Assembly: GCA_035303945.1 (NCBI GenBank)
Contig: DATGQZ010000065.1
Coordinates: forward strand, 1-64,000
DNA: 64,000 nt
Origin: DATGMS01 sp035303945
Lineage (GTDB): Bacteria > Bacteroidota > Bacteroidia > Cytophagales > Cyclobacteriaceae
Reading direction: 5' to 3'
Numbering within the stretch: the stretch's first letter is position 1; each line of letters opens with the position of its first letter. Below the pieces are notes generated by a model that saw nothing but the letters and a program-made list of their open reading frames with translations, was not told the origin of the DNA and did not search any database. The position numbers were made by a program, and so were the translations under genes. This document shows positions 8,627-15,812 of this stretch, in pieces.

Positions 8627-9115
8627 TTATTTAAAGGCAATCCGTATTGAGAGAGCTACCTCATCTCCCCAGAATCCGACGTCATTGGTTAAATTAAAAG
8701 CTGGCTTGTAATCCAAGGATAGATTAATTGGAGCTGAGGCGAAGGTATAATCTAAACCAATAATGCCGTCTATACCAAATACCGTATAGCCATTATGGTT
8801 GTGACGCCAATCTGGATGGCCGCGCTTACCATTCCAGGTGCCTATATGCGCACCCCCGCCATAAAACCAGCGAAGACCAGGAGCATCTTGTATATCCTGG
8901 TGAACTTCATACAGTCCAGTGATCATGAGACCTCTCCATCGTGTATGCAACAACCCTTCAACGGCGGCTCGGTCAGAAACAAAATGTTTTACACTGAGGC
9001 CATTACTAACGCCCAGCCTTAATCCAACACCTGTTTGGTAATCTTGCGCAAAGGCTTGTGATCCGAAACCCAACGCAAAAAAGGTTAATACTGCAATTAG
9101 TGTTTTTCTTATCAT
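8627..9115 (-). CDS. Small secreted beta-barrel-like outer-membrane protein, function unknown
   Basis: 162 residues with a clear signal peptide ending SQAFAQ. The mature part has alternating hydrophobic strands (GVGLRLGVSNGLSVKHF, AVEGLLHTRWRGLMITGLYE, INLSLDYKPAFNL) and ends in LSIRIAFK, with a Phe near the C-terminus as in barrel proteins. The pattern fits a small 8-stranded OmpA/OmpW-like barrel. It lies in a minus-strand run between 5-formyl-THF cyclo-ligase and acyl-CoA dehydrogenase with short gaps. No enzyme motif is seen. Confidence 0.75.
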   Translation of the reverse strand: MIRKTLIAVLTFFALGFGSQAFAQDYQTGVGLRLGVSNGLSVKHFVSDRAAVEGLLHTRWRGLMITGLYEVHQDIQDAPGLRWFYGGGAHIGTWNGKRGHPDWRHNHNGYTVFGIDGIIGLDYTFASAPINLSLDYKPAFNLTNDVGFWGDEVALSIRIAFK

Positions 9116-9132
9116 ATAATTTAAACAATTAA

Positions 9133-9702
9133 TTAAAATACCCGAACGCCATCGGGGTTAATACATATGTCCAAAGGTATGTCGTGGGGTTCTATAGGAA
9201 TTTCCTCTTCAGGAGGGAAAAATGATAAACCTGCTTTTATTACTTCTTTAGGAAATTTAGCCACAAATTTATCGTAAAATCCCTTCCCATAGCCCAATCG
9301 GTGACCTTTCAAATCATATGCCAAGAGCGGCATAAAGATCAATTGAATCAACTCTTCATCTCCTTTTTGCCATTCCGCAGGAACCGGGATGCCGTATTTG
9401 TCTTCGATAAAATTTTGGTTGACAGAAAGTTTGACAGTGGTCATTTCCTGCCGGTCATGATTGGAGATAGACGTGTAAATATTTTTGTCCTGATGGACCA
9501 ATGCGTTGATCAATGGAAAGGTATTTATTTCATACAGCCTTTTTATGGGAAGAAATATATGTATATGCCGGATATGTAGTTTATCCTCTAGATAATGCAA
9601 GGCATTCCTGACTATTTTACTGGAGAGGTGAAGGCGGGTTCCTGACTCCAGGTCCCGTCGCTTTTGTTTATAGGTATCCCTAAGTTCAGCTTTTGTCGCC
9701 AT
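9133..9702 (-). CDS. 5-formyltetrahydrofolate cyclo-ligase
   Basis: 189 residues; ATP-dependent conversion of 5-formyl-THF to 5,10-methenyl-THF in one-carbon metabolism. The hallmark GHRLGYGKGFYDKFVAK near residue 138 carries the Mg-ATP and substrate-binding residues. The N-terminal YKQKRRDLE and the central FMPLLAYDLKG also fit. The start overlaps the bshC end by 17 bp, implying cotranscription. Length is normal for the family (fau/ygfA). Confidence 0.92.
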   Translation of the reverse strand: MATKAELRDTYKQKRRDLESGTRLHLSSKIVRNALHYLEDKLHIRHIHIFLPIKRLYEINTFPLINALVHQDKNIYTSISNHDRQEMTTVKLSVNQNFIEDKYGIPVPAEWQKGDEELIQLIFMPLLAYDLKGHRLGYGKGFYDKFVAKFPKEVIKAGLSFFPPEEEIPIEPHDIPLDICINPDGVRVF

Positions 9703-11260
9703 TTGTCCTTAACATGATGAAGTCAAAATCTAATGGATCGAGATGAGGATAAAGTTTGTCGATAAACGCAGGATCCTCTAGATAAAATTGGAGAAAATTC
9801 GATATTCGCTCCTGTGGGCTGCCATGGGGAAACAGCCGCTGCTTCAAGTGCTGCATTCTGTCTAAAGCAGTCCTTAATTTGCGCTCTTCCGCCTTTCTAA
9901 GCTTTGTTGAAAATTGCTCCAGAATTTTTGAGGCCCGCTTGTGTGCAGCTACCGCCGCAGGCTTTAATGTAAGGTCGGCCAGTGCGGCTTTCTCTTCAAT
10001 AGCTTGGAAGATGTCTGCCAACTGATTTTTCTCTTGGCTTAAAGTCACATCCTGTTCTGCGTGATTGATGACAAAGTGTTTCTTCCATTGATCAAAATCC
10101 ATGAAAACATCCTGGTCATTCAGCTTTAAGGCATCCATTTTTCTCTGGCTGTAGTTGTCCAGCACCATTACGAAGTTTCTAGGCATGACGGCGGGGAAAT
10201 CAACCCCATAATGATCGAACATATCTTTCAATTGCAGCCAATAGGCAACTTCTGCAGGCCCACCGATGTAGGCAAGGTTAGGAAGTATGGTTTCCTGATA
10301 CAGCGGCCTCATCACCACGTTAGGGCTGAATTTTTCAGGCTGGGTCTCAATTAGCTGTTCGATTTCTGCTGCGGTAAATGATAAATTGGATTCAAGTACC
10401 TGATAGTTTCCACCTACTTTTTCAATTCGTTCCCGTATGCCTTTATCTAAATAGAAAAAATTGACCTCTCTAGGATAAATCTGAGATTTGTACCCTAGTT
10501 CTTCCAGCTTTCTGGTAGTTTCCCCCACCAGTTGCTGAGCAGAGTGGCGGATGAGATCATCTTTTATCGTGCTTTTAAATAGGGCCTTCAGATCAGAAGA
10601 ATTGCCATCGACGACTATCAATCCTTTTGCTCCAAAGAGGTAGTTGACATAGTCGCGAACAGCCTCTGCTAAGGAAGTATGGTCTAAATAGGCTTTTTTA
10701 AAGAAGTCTGGGGTAAACGATGCTTTATCCAACAAATCTCTTATACCTGCATCAAGGATAAATTCACCTACAGCGCCTTTCTGATCGGTATGCCAAGCAT
10801 ATTCCTCTCCATCAAAATAATAATGGTTGATTTCGGCAAAATCGTGATCCTCGGAAGCCATCCAATAGACAGGGACAAAGTGGTAGGCGGGGTAGGTTTG
10901 CCTAAGTTTGTCCGCCAGGTTGATGGTAGAGACTATTTTATAAATAAAATAAAGAGGACCGGTATAAAGGTTAAGCTGATGCCCTGTAGTTACCGTAAAG
11001 GTAGTCGCATGGTTCAAGCTTAAAATGTTTTGCTGCGTAATATCAGGTAATTCGAAGCCTGCATATTGCGCCTGCAGTGATGTGACAAGCACCTTACGCC
11101 GTTCTACATCAAAGGAACGCTTTTGGATAAGACTTTTAAAATTGCTTAATGAAGGAAAAAGATGATAAAAAGGTCTAAGCTTCTCGTTTTGCTGGATATA
11201 GTCCAAAAAGAGTGGTGAAAACTGACCGGTACAGTCGGGGTCGATGGTAGATTTTATCAT
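9686..11260 (-). CDS. bshC: Putative cysteine ligase BshC of bacillithiol synthesis
   Basis: 524 residues, the usual size. The family motif TVTTGHQLNLYTGPLYFIYK is at about residues 91-110, followed by YWMASEDHDFAEINH (about 132) and YIGGPAEVAYWLQLKDMF (about 331). A coiled-coil-rich region follows at about 390-470. BshC is thought to add cysteine to GlcN-malate, completing bacillithiol, the low-molecular-weight thiol of many Bacteroidota and Firmicutes. It overlaps the folate cyclo-ligase gene by 17 bp. The YtxJ-type thiol protein at 14.0 kb supports use of bacillithiol in this organism. Confidence 0.93.
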   Translation of the reverse strand: MIKSTIDPDCTGQFSPLFLDYIQQNEKLRPFYHLFPSLSNFKSLIQKRSFDVERRKVLVTSLQAQYAGFELPDITQQNILSLNHATTFTVTTGHQLNLYTGPLYFIYKIVSTINLADKLRQTYPAYHFVPVYWMASEDHDFAEINHYYFDGEEYAWHTDQKGAVGEFILDAGIRDLLDKASFTPDFFKKAYLDHTSLAEAVRDYVNYLFGAKGLIVVDGNSSDLKALFKSTIKDDLIRHSAQQLVGETTRKLEELGYKSQIYPREVNFFYLDKGIRERIEKVGGNYQVLESNLSFTAAEIEQLIETQPEKFSPNVVMRPLYQETILPNLAYIGGPAEVAYWLQLKDMFDHYGVDFPAVMPRNFVMVLDNYSQRKMDALKLNDQDVFMDFDQWKKHFVINHAEQDVTLSQEKNQLADIFQAIEEKAALADLTLKPAAVAAHKRASKILEQFSTKLRKAEERKLRTALDRMQHLKQRLFPHGSPQERISNFLQFYLEDPAFIDKLYPHLDPLDFDFIMLRTNGDKS

Positions 11261-11372
11261 TGATATAGTCTTTTCTTCGCAATCGTTGTAGTCTAAAGTG
11301 ATACCCAGGTAAAGTTAGACATTTTTACCTATATACAGGAATGGACAGTTTTTGGTTTATTTTATTCGAAAA

Positions 11373-11546
11373 TACTTTGTACTTTCACGCGTTCGCCGGG
11401 CGGGCGGGTTTTCCTAAACTTTAGGAGGGAAATACCGTGAATACCTATCGAAGTGATTGGCTTGGCCAAGGCTGAATGCATAATCACCTATTATTATAAT
11501 ACAGGGTCTTAAGCCTGCGTAAGGGTTGTAAAGACCCTATAAGCCT
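11373..11546 (+). promoter_or_regulatory. Promoter-like box and long structured leader of the M16 peptidase operon
   Basis: A TACTTTG box (11373-11379; one base shorter than TAnnTTTG) lies 18-19 bp after a TTTG. It is followed by a GC-rich run and about 150 nt of leader. Three hairpins can be drawn: TCCTAA/TTAGGA near 11412-11426, GTGATT/AATCAC at 11453-11486 enclosing CTTGGCCAAG, and AGGGTCTT/AAGACCCT at 11503-11537, which ends about 9 nt before the ATG. No known riboswitch class was recognised. The hairpins are seen; the regulatory role is inference. Confidence 0.4.
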
Positions 11547-12791
11547 ATGATTACATACGAAAGTTTCCAGTTGGATAATGGGTTGGAGGTTTTGGTTCAT
11601 GAAGATCCCACTACGGAAATGGCAGTGATGAACCTCTTGTATAGGGTTGGTTCAAGAAATGAAATTCCCGGTAAGACAGGCCTAGCTCATTTTTTTGAGC
11701 ATTTAATGTTTGGAGGTTCCAGAAACATTCCTGCTTTTGATCGGGAGGTCGAAAGGGTCGGGGGCGAAAGTAATGCCTTTACCAATACCGATATCACCAA
11801 CTACTACATTTCTCTACCAGCTACTAATATCGAGACTGCATTTTGGCTGGAGTCCGACAGGATGCTGTATCTGCTTCTCGATAATAAAACGATCGAGGTA
11901 CAGCGAAAGGTAGTGATGGAAGAATTCAAACAAAGGTACCTCAACCAGCCGTATGGTGATGCCATGCATAAAGTGCGGGAATTGGCCTACGATAGCCATC
12001 CTTACAGATGGCCCACCATTGGGAAGGACTTACTGGATATAGAGAATTTTACAGCGGCTGATGTAGAGGAATTTTACTACACGCATTACCGCCCAGATAA
12101 CGCGGTGCTGGTAGTGGCGGGTAATGTACGTTCGGAGCAGATTAAGCATTTAGCTGATAAATGGTTTGCTGATATTCCTCCGGGGCAGATTCCTAAAAAG
12201 CCGATTCCTGTAGAAAAGAAGCAGGCCACAAAAAGAAGTCTTAGTGTCTATGCTGATGTGCCGACTGATGCATTATATAAAGTGTATCGGGTACCCGGCA
12301 GACTTAGTGAGGGTTATGTAGAGGCTGATCTTATCACAGACATTTTGGGATTTGGCCGCTCTTCTTTGCTGGAGCAAAAACTGGTAAAGAACACATCCCT
12401 GTTTGCGAATTGCAGTGCTTATGTGCTAGGCAATATAGATCCTGGATTAATGGTTTTTACGGGAAAAATGGAAAAAGGACGCTCCGCGGAAGAGGCCGAG
12501 CGAGCCCTAGATGAGGTAGTCGCTGAGTTCAGGTCTAGCTTAGTGTCTCAGGAAATCATTGAAAAAGGGAAAAACCAATCTGAAGCGATGAAGTCCTATG
12601 AGTCCGTTCAATTGCTGAACCGGGCGATGAATTTGGCTTATTACGCTCACCTGGGGGATCCTCGTCTGTACAAGATCGAGTATGACAAAAAACTGGCGGT
12701 GACTCCCGAGAGAATCGCTGCGGTAGCTAATGAAATTCTGGTAGATAATAATTCTTCAGTAGTCTATTATAAGAGAAGCGAAAAAGATTAG
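11547..12791 (+). CDS. M16-family zinc metallopeptidase (processing-peptidase-like)
   Basis: 414 residues. The inverted zinc motif HxxEH is in GLAHFFEHLMFGG (about residues 45-57) and the third ligand Glu about 75 residues later in VVMEEFKQRYLNQPYG. The C-terminal inactive M16 half is present. No signal peptide is seen, so it is probably cytoplasmic or processed in an unusual way. Many Bacteroidota encode tandem M16 proteins, an active one and an inactive partner; only one is present here. It leads a plus-strand operon with ispF (7-bp gap) and mnmD, behind a long structured leader. Confidence 0.9.
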   Translation: MITYESFQLDNGLEVLVHEDPTTEMAVMNLLYRVGSRNEIPGKTGLAHFFEHLMFGGSRNIPAFDREVERVGGESNAFTNTDITNYYISLPATNIETAFWLESDRMLYLLLDNKTIEVQRKVVMEEFKQRYLNQPYGDAMHKVRELAYDSHPYRWPTIGKDLLDIENFTAADVEEFYYTHYRPDNAVLVVAGNVRSEQIKHLADKWFADIPPGQIPKKPIPVEKKQATKRSLSVYADVPTDALYKVYRVPGRLSEGYVEADLITDILGFGRSSLLEQKLVKNTSLFANCSAYVLGNIDPGLMVFTGKMEKGRSAEEAERALDEVVAEFRSSLVSQEIIEKGKNQSEAMKSYESVQLLNRAMNLAYYAHLGDPRLYKIEYDKKLAVTPERIAAVANEILVDNNSSVVYYKRSEKD

Positions 12792-12798
12792 ATATAGC

Positions 12799-13281
12799 AT
12801 GAGTAATTTTAGGATCGGCTTTGGATATGATGTGCATCAGCTAAAGGGAGGATACGATTTCTGGCTTGGCGGGATCAAGGTGCCGCACGTTAAGGGTTCT
12901 GTAGGACACTCAGATGCGGACGTGTTGGTTCATGTGATCTGTGACGCTTTATTGGGAGCTGCTAACCTGCGTGATATTGGCTATCATTTCTCAGATAAAG
13001 ATCCTAAGTACAAAGGAATCGATAGTAAATTGCTGTTGAAGGAAGTGATGTTGTTGATAAGGAAAGAAGGGTACGAGCTTGGAAATATAGATACAACGGT
13101 TTGTCTTCAACTTCCTAAGGTCAATCCTCATATCCCTGAAATGAAAACCTGTTTAGCGCATGTAATGGAGGTAGATGAAAATCAAATCTCTATAAAAGCG
13201 ACGACCACTGAGCATCTTGGTTTTGTGGGACGTGAAGAAGGGGTGTCTGCTTACTGTACAGCCTTAATCTATAAAAGATAA
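12799..13281 (+). CDS. ispF: 2-C-methyl-D-erythritol 2,4-cyclodiphosphate synthase
   Basis: 160 residues; fifth enzyme of the MEP pathway, a zinc-dependent homotrimer that cyclises CDP-ME 2-phosphate. The N-terminal GFGYDVHQL has the metal-binding Asp and His; SVGHSDADVLVHVICDALLGA and the C-terminal IKATTTEHLGFVGREEG are the other conserved blocks. Length is standard. It is sandwiched between an M16 peptidase and mnmD with gaps of 7 and 2 bp, so it is operonic. dxs of the same pathway is at 1.3 kb. Confidence 0.97.
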   Translation: MSNFRIGFGYDVHQLKGGYDFWLGGIKVPHVKGSVGHSDADVLVHVICDALLGAANLRDIGYHFSDKDPKYKGIDSKLLLKEVMLLIRKEGYELGNIDTTVCLQLPKVNPHIPEMKTCLAHVMEVDENQISIKATTTEHLGFVGREEGVSAYCTALIYKR

Positions 13282-13283
13282 TC

Positions 13284-13964
13284 ATGGAGCGGGAGATAAA
13301 GATTATTACAACCGAGGATGGTTCGCACTCCTTGTATGTGCCTGAGCTCAGGGAGAGTTATCATTCTTCTCATGGCGCATATCGAGAGAGTATTCATGTG
13401 TTCATGCTTTACGGTTTGGAGGCTTGGGCCGTGCGCCATTCCGGTAAACGACCCATCAGAATTTTTGAAGTAGGCTTTGGTACCGGACTGAATGCTTGGC
13501 TATCACTGGTGTGGGCAGAGCAACATCAGGTGCCTGTCCTTTATCATACGATTGAGCCTTTTCCGCTGGGGGAGGAGGTATATAAGCAGCTCAATTACGG
13601 AGAAATAGACGATGCCATATGGCATTTTAGACCTTATTTTCAGAAACTCCACAAAATGGCCTGGGGTACCGGAGAGGCAGTTACACCTTATTTTAATATG
13701 AAGAAGGATCAGACCATCTTGCAGGAGGTGGAGCTTTATCCGACGGACGTGGTGTTTTTCGATGCGTTTAGTCCCAAAAAGCAACCGGAGCTATGGGAGC
13801 ATGCCATGATTGAGAAAGTTGTTGAGTCCATGAATGAGGGCGGCGTTTTTGTGACCTACTGTGCCACTGGACAACTCAAAAGGACGTTGAAGAGCTTGGG
13901 CATGACCTTGGATGAGGTGCCAGGCCCTCCTGGCAAGGCAGAGATGACAAGGGCGTGGAGGTAA
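13284..13964 (+). CDS. mnmD: tRNA (5-methylaminomethyl-2-thiouridine)(34) methyltransferase, stand-alone MnmD
   Basis: 226 residues, a Rossmann methyltransferase of the DUF752/MnmD type. The SAM loop is FEVGFGTGLNAW (about residue 59). The conserved VVFFDAFSPKKQPELW (about 155) and the later GGVFVTYCATGQLKRTL are typical of the MnmC N-terminal half. No FAD-oxidase MnmC C-terminal half is fused, as is usual outside Proteobacteria. It would finish the mnm5s2U wobble modification. Last gene of the M16-ispF-mnmD run. Confidence 0.88.
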   Translation: MEREIKIITTEDGSHSLYVPELRESYHSSHGAYRESIHVFMLYGLEAWAVRHSGKRPIRIFEVGFGTGLNAWLSLVWAEQHQVPVLYHTIEPFPLGEEVYKQLNYGEIDDAIWHFRPYFQKLHKMAWGTGEAVTPYFNMKKDQTILQEVELYPTDVVFFDAFSPKKQPELWEHAMIEKVVESMNEGGVFVTYCATGQLKRTLKSLGMTLDEVPGPPGKAEMTRAWR

Positions 13965-14003
13965 GCTTTACGCATAGTTTTCATTTATGTGTTGGAAAAA
14001 TAA

Positions 14004-14028
14004 AAAAAAGGAAGTTTGAAACTTCCCT
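14004..14028 (-). terminator. Intrinsic terminator of ytxJ
   Basis: On the minus strand the repeat GGAAGTTT...AAACTTCC is followed by eight T residues, directly after the ytxJ stop. It also stands at the end of the convergent mnmD operon, but the plus-strand T tract is weak. Confidence 0.75.
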
Positions 14029-14370
14029 TTATGCTTGCGAAATGATTTCTTGGTAATTGATGCCCATATGGCTGGTATCGTAGGTGGCAACTCCGTTTTT
14101 TATAAGGATTGCTTGTGGAGATTCATGCTCTACTCCAAATTCTTTGGCGATGAGATTGGAAATCTCCCTGTATCTGATCAAGTCTAAGTAGTAGGGGCTA
14201 AGCTTTTCGCTATCTTCAGCTTTCCAATTTCTCTGCAGCCTGTCCCAAGCCATTCCGCTGATCGAGCAGCGTGTCGAGTGTTTGAATATCAGGACAGTAC
14301 GTGTTTCACTTTCTTTTTTGATCTCATTGATCTGCTCCAACTTATCGAGCGTTTTCCAGTTTTTGTTCAT
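14029..14370 (-). CDS. ytxJ: YtxJ-family bacillithiol-system redox protein
   Basis: 113 residues with a thioredoxin-like fold pattern. The motif FKHSTRCSIS (about residues 29-38) has a single active-site Cys followed by Ser, as in the monothiol YtxJ/DUF2847 family, and the later SPQAILIKNG has the cis-Pro of thioredoxin-like folds. The family is linked by phylogenetic co-occurrence with bacillithiol, possibly as a bacilliredoxin. It is monocistronic and convergent with mnmD. bshC 3 kb away supports the link. Confidence 0.85.
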   Translation of the reverse strand: MNKNWKTLDKLEQINEIKKESETRTVLIFKHSTRCSISGMAWDRLQRNWKAEDSEKLSPYYLDLIRYREISNLIAKEFGVEHESPQAILIKNGVATYDTSHMGINYQEIISQA

Positions 14371-14618
14371 AGATGGTTAGCATTTGGTGATTCTAACATT
14401 CTTTAACATCAATTAAGTTCGATGATAACTTCCTGAGATGCCAAAGCCACGGTTTATTTCTTCATCTCCTGAACAGGGCGTTGAAATTCCCCAGAGGTCC
14501 AAGTGGGTGACGGTCTTTTGCCGCGCCCTAAGTGCCTTGTAGCTTTCCGCTCTTCAGGTTCACAAATTCCTATGGATTTACTACCTTCGTTTCTGAAATA
14601 AAAACAGAAACAGGATTT
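14371..14618. other. Divergent intergenic region ytxJ/DUF3127
   Basis: No gene seen. It contains a possible long-range stem AGGGCG/CGCCCT (about 14475-14530) enclosing several GC-rich short repeats, and a -7-like TACCTTCG at 14582-14589 before the DUF3127 gene. A longer frame from 14532 is open but conserved DUF3127 sequence begins only at 14619. Confidence 0.35.
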
Positions 14619-14975
14619 ATGGAAATCAATGGAAAAATCGTCCAGGTGTTGAATGAGCAGTCAGGGACGGGAAGAAATGGCGTCTGGAGAAAGAGGGATT
14701 ATATTTTGGAGACTAAAAGCCAATACCCTAAAAAGGTCTGCATCACTGTGTGGGGAGATAAGATTGATCAGTTTGGTATGCAGGTAGGAGATGAGATAAC
14801 AGCTGGAATTGAACTGGAAAGCAGAGAGTTTAATGGCCGATGGTATACAGACGTTAGAGCATGGAAGGTGGACCGACAAGGGGCAGGCAACTCCTATGGA
14901 AGCTCCACTAGCGCCAACACGCCGGACGTCAGTTCTTTCTCCGAAGATAATGGAAATGACATTTTGCCTTTTTAG
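14619..14975 (+). CDS. DUF3127 OB-fold protein (SSB-like)
   Basis: 118 residues from the ATG at 14619 (MEINGKIVQVL), chosen because the conserved domain begins there. The whole protein is one DUF3127 domain: EQSGTGRNGVWRKRDYILET, YPKKVCITVWGDKIDQF, then EFNGRWYTDVRAWKV. It ends in a flexible tail with acidic residues and DILPF. The tail resembles the acidic DDxPF tip of single-stranded DNA-binding proteins, and the domain is predicted to be an OB fold. It is common in Bacteroidota; the function is not established. A nucleic-acid-binding role is inference. Confidence 0.85.
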   Translation: MEINGKIVQVLNEQSGTGRNGVWRKRDYILETKSQYPKKVCITVWGDKIDQFGMQVGDEITAGIELESREFNGRWYTDVRAWKVDRQGAGNSYGSSTSANTPDVSSFSEDNGNDILPF

Positions 14976-15035
14976 CCCATTGCTAATGGTTGGGTATTGG
15001 CAGTGCCACCAGCTGCAATTTTATTGCTAGTGGTA

Positions 15036-15087
15036 AAAAAAAATTAAAATAAAGGGAGGCGGACTAAATCGTAAGGACGCTCCCTTA
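15036..15087 (-). terminator. Terminator of the purK-purE-small protein operon
   Basis: On the minus strand, AAGGGAGCG and CGCCTCCCTT form a stem with one bulge around a 16-nt loop, followed by a T-rich run with a nine-T tract. It lies 19 bp after the small-protein stop. Confidence 0.75.
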
Positions 15088-15105
15088 ACTTCACGTCTCA
15101 GTAAC

Positions 15106-15255
15106 CTAAAACTGGCTGTTGCCAAACTGATAGCCTAAATAGATACCGCCCAAGATAAGCAGGAAGGTGATAACAGATAACAATAGAACCACCCCTAAGG
15201 GCATTTCCCAATCTTCAGTGCCAATCCTGAAGCGAATTATTTTTTTGAAATCCAT
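15106..15255 (-). CDS. Small membrane protein (49 residues), function unknown
   Basis: The ATG at 15253-15255 opens a 49-codon frame ending in TAG at 15106-15108. The protein starts MDFKKIIRFRIGTEDWEMPL, then has one strongly hydrophobic segment (about residues 21-43, GVVLLLSVITFLLILGG) and a short polar tail GYQFGNSQF. The basic N-terminus suggests an N-in orientation. It follows purE by 37 bp on the same strand and precedes a good terminator, so it is probably the last gene of the purK-purE transcript. No family recognised. The clean start, single TM and position support a real gene. Confidence 0.65.
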   Translation of the reverse strand: MDFKKIIRFRIGTEDWEMPLGVVLLLSVITFLLILGGIYLGYQFGNSQF

Positions 15256-15292
15256 CAACTGCTTAATCAATTAAACTATCTTTTCAGCTTCT

Positions 15293-15811
15293 TTAGTTCC
15301 CGCCAAGCGTTGCCTTCCAGCCTTTTGATTCTAGCTCAGTAGCTGCTTTTTCTACTGCTTCCCGCAGCTGTGATTTATACGCCTCGAGTTTTTCAGCTAC
15401 TTGGTCATCAAAGGCACCTACAATGGATGCGGCTAATATACCTGCATTCTTCGCCCCATTGAGGGCCACGGTAGCTACGGGTATCCCCCCGGGCATCTGC
15501 AAAATGGAAAGTACACTATCCCAGCCATCAATGGAATTTGATGATTTTACGGGCACACCAATGACAGGAAGTGTAGTCAATGATGCCACCATGCCAGGTA
15601 AATGAGCGGCTCCACCAGCACCGGCAATAATTGCTTTTAAACCTTTCTTTCTGGCACCTTCCGCATACTCAATCATTCTCAAGGGAGTGCGGTGTGCGGA
15701 TACAATGGTCAATTCATAGCTCACGCCCAACTCTTCCAACACCTTTGCGGCTTCCTGCATGACGGGAAGGTCAGACTTGCTCCCCATAATTATTCCTACC
15801 TGCTTATTCAT
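15293..15811 (-). CDS. purE: N5-carboxyaminoimidazole ribonucleotide mutase
   Basis: 172 residues; class I PurE, which converts N5-CAIR to CAIR in purine synthesis. The substrate loop GSKSDLPVM (about 10-18) and SAHRTPLRMIEYA (about 39-51, with catalytic His) are present, as are AGAGGAAHLPGM (about 66) and the LSILQMPGGIPVATVA block (about 105). It lies 1 bp after purK on the minus strand. Confidence 0.97.
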   Translation of the reverse strand: MNKQVGIIMGSKSDLPVMQEAAKVLEELGVSYELTIVSAHRTPLRMIEYAEGARKKGLKAIIAGAGGAAHLPGMVASLTTLPVIGVPVKSSNSIDGWDSVLSILQMPGGIPVATVALNGAKNAGILAASIVGAFDDQVAEKLEAYKSQLREAVEKAATELESKGWKATLGGN

Positions 15812-15812
15812 A

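Noticed and set aside
8584..8640. Longer N-terminus for the acyl-CoA dehydrogenase
   Set aside because: It needs a TTG start inside the upstream gene; the ATG at 8581-8583 begins the plausible protein.
11420..11490. Possible cobalamin riboswitch (GGGAA and GTGAA-like words)
   Set aside because: The B12 box GCCACTG and the conserved core order are absent, and the downstream genes have no cobalamin link.
11510..11540. Short similarity to a 16S rRNA stretch (GGGTTGTAAAG) in the M16 leader
   Set aside because: Only about 11 bases match and the flanks do not; it is part of a local hairpin.
14532..14618. Extra 29 N-terminal residues on the DUF3127 protein
   Set aside because: The conserved domain begins at MEINGKIV (14619) and the added residues overlap the promoter region.
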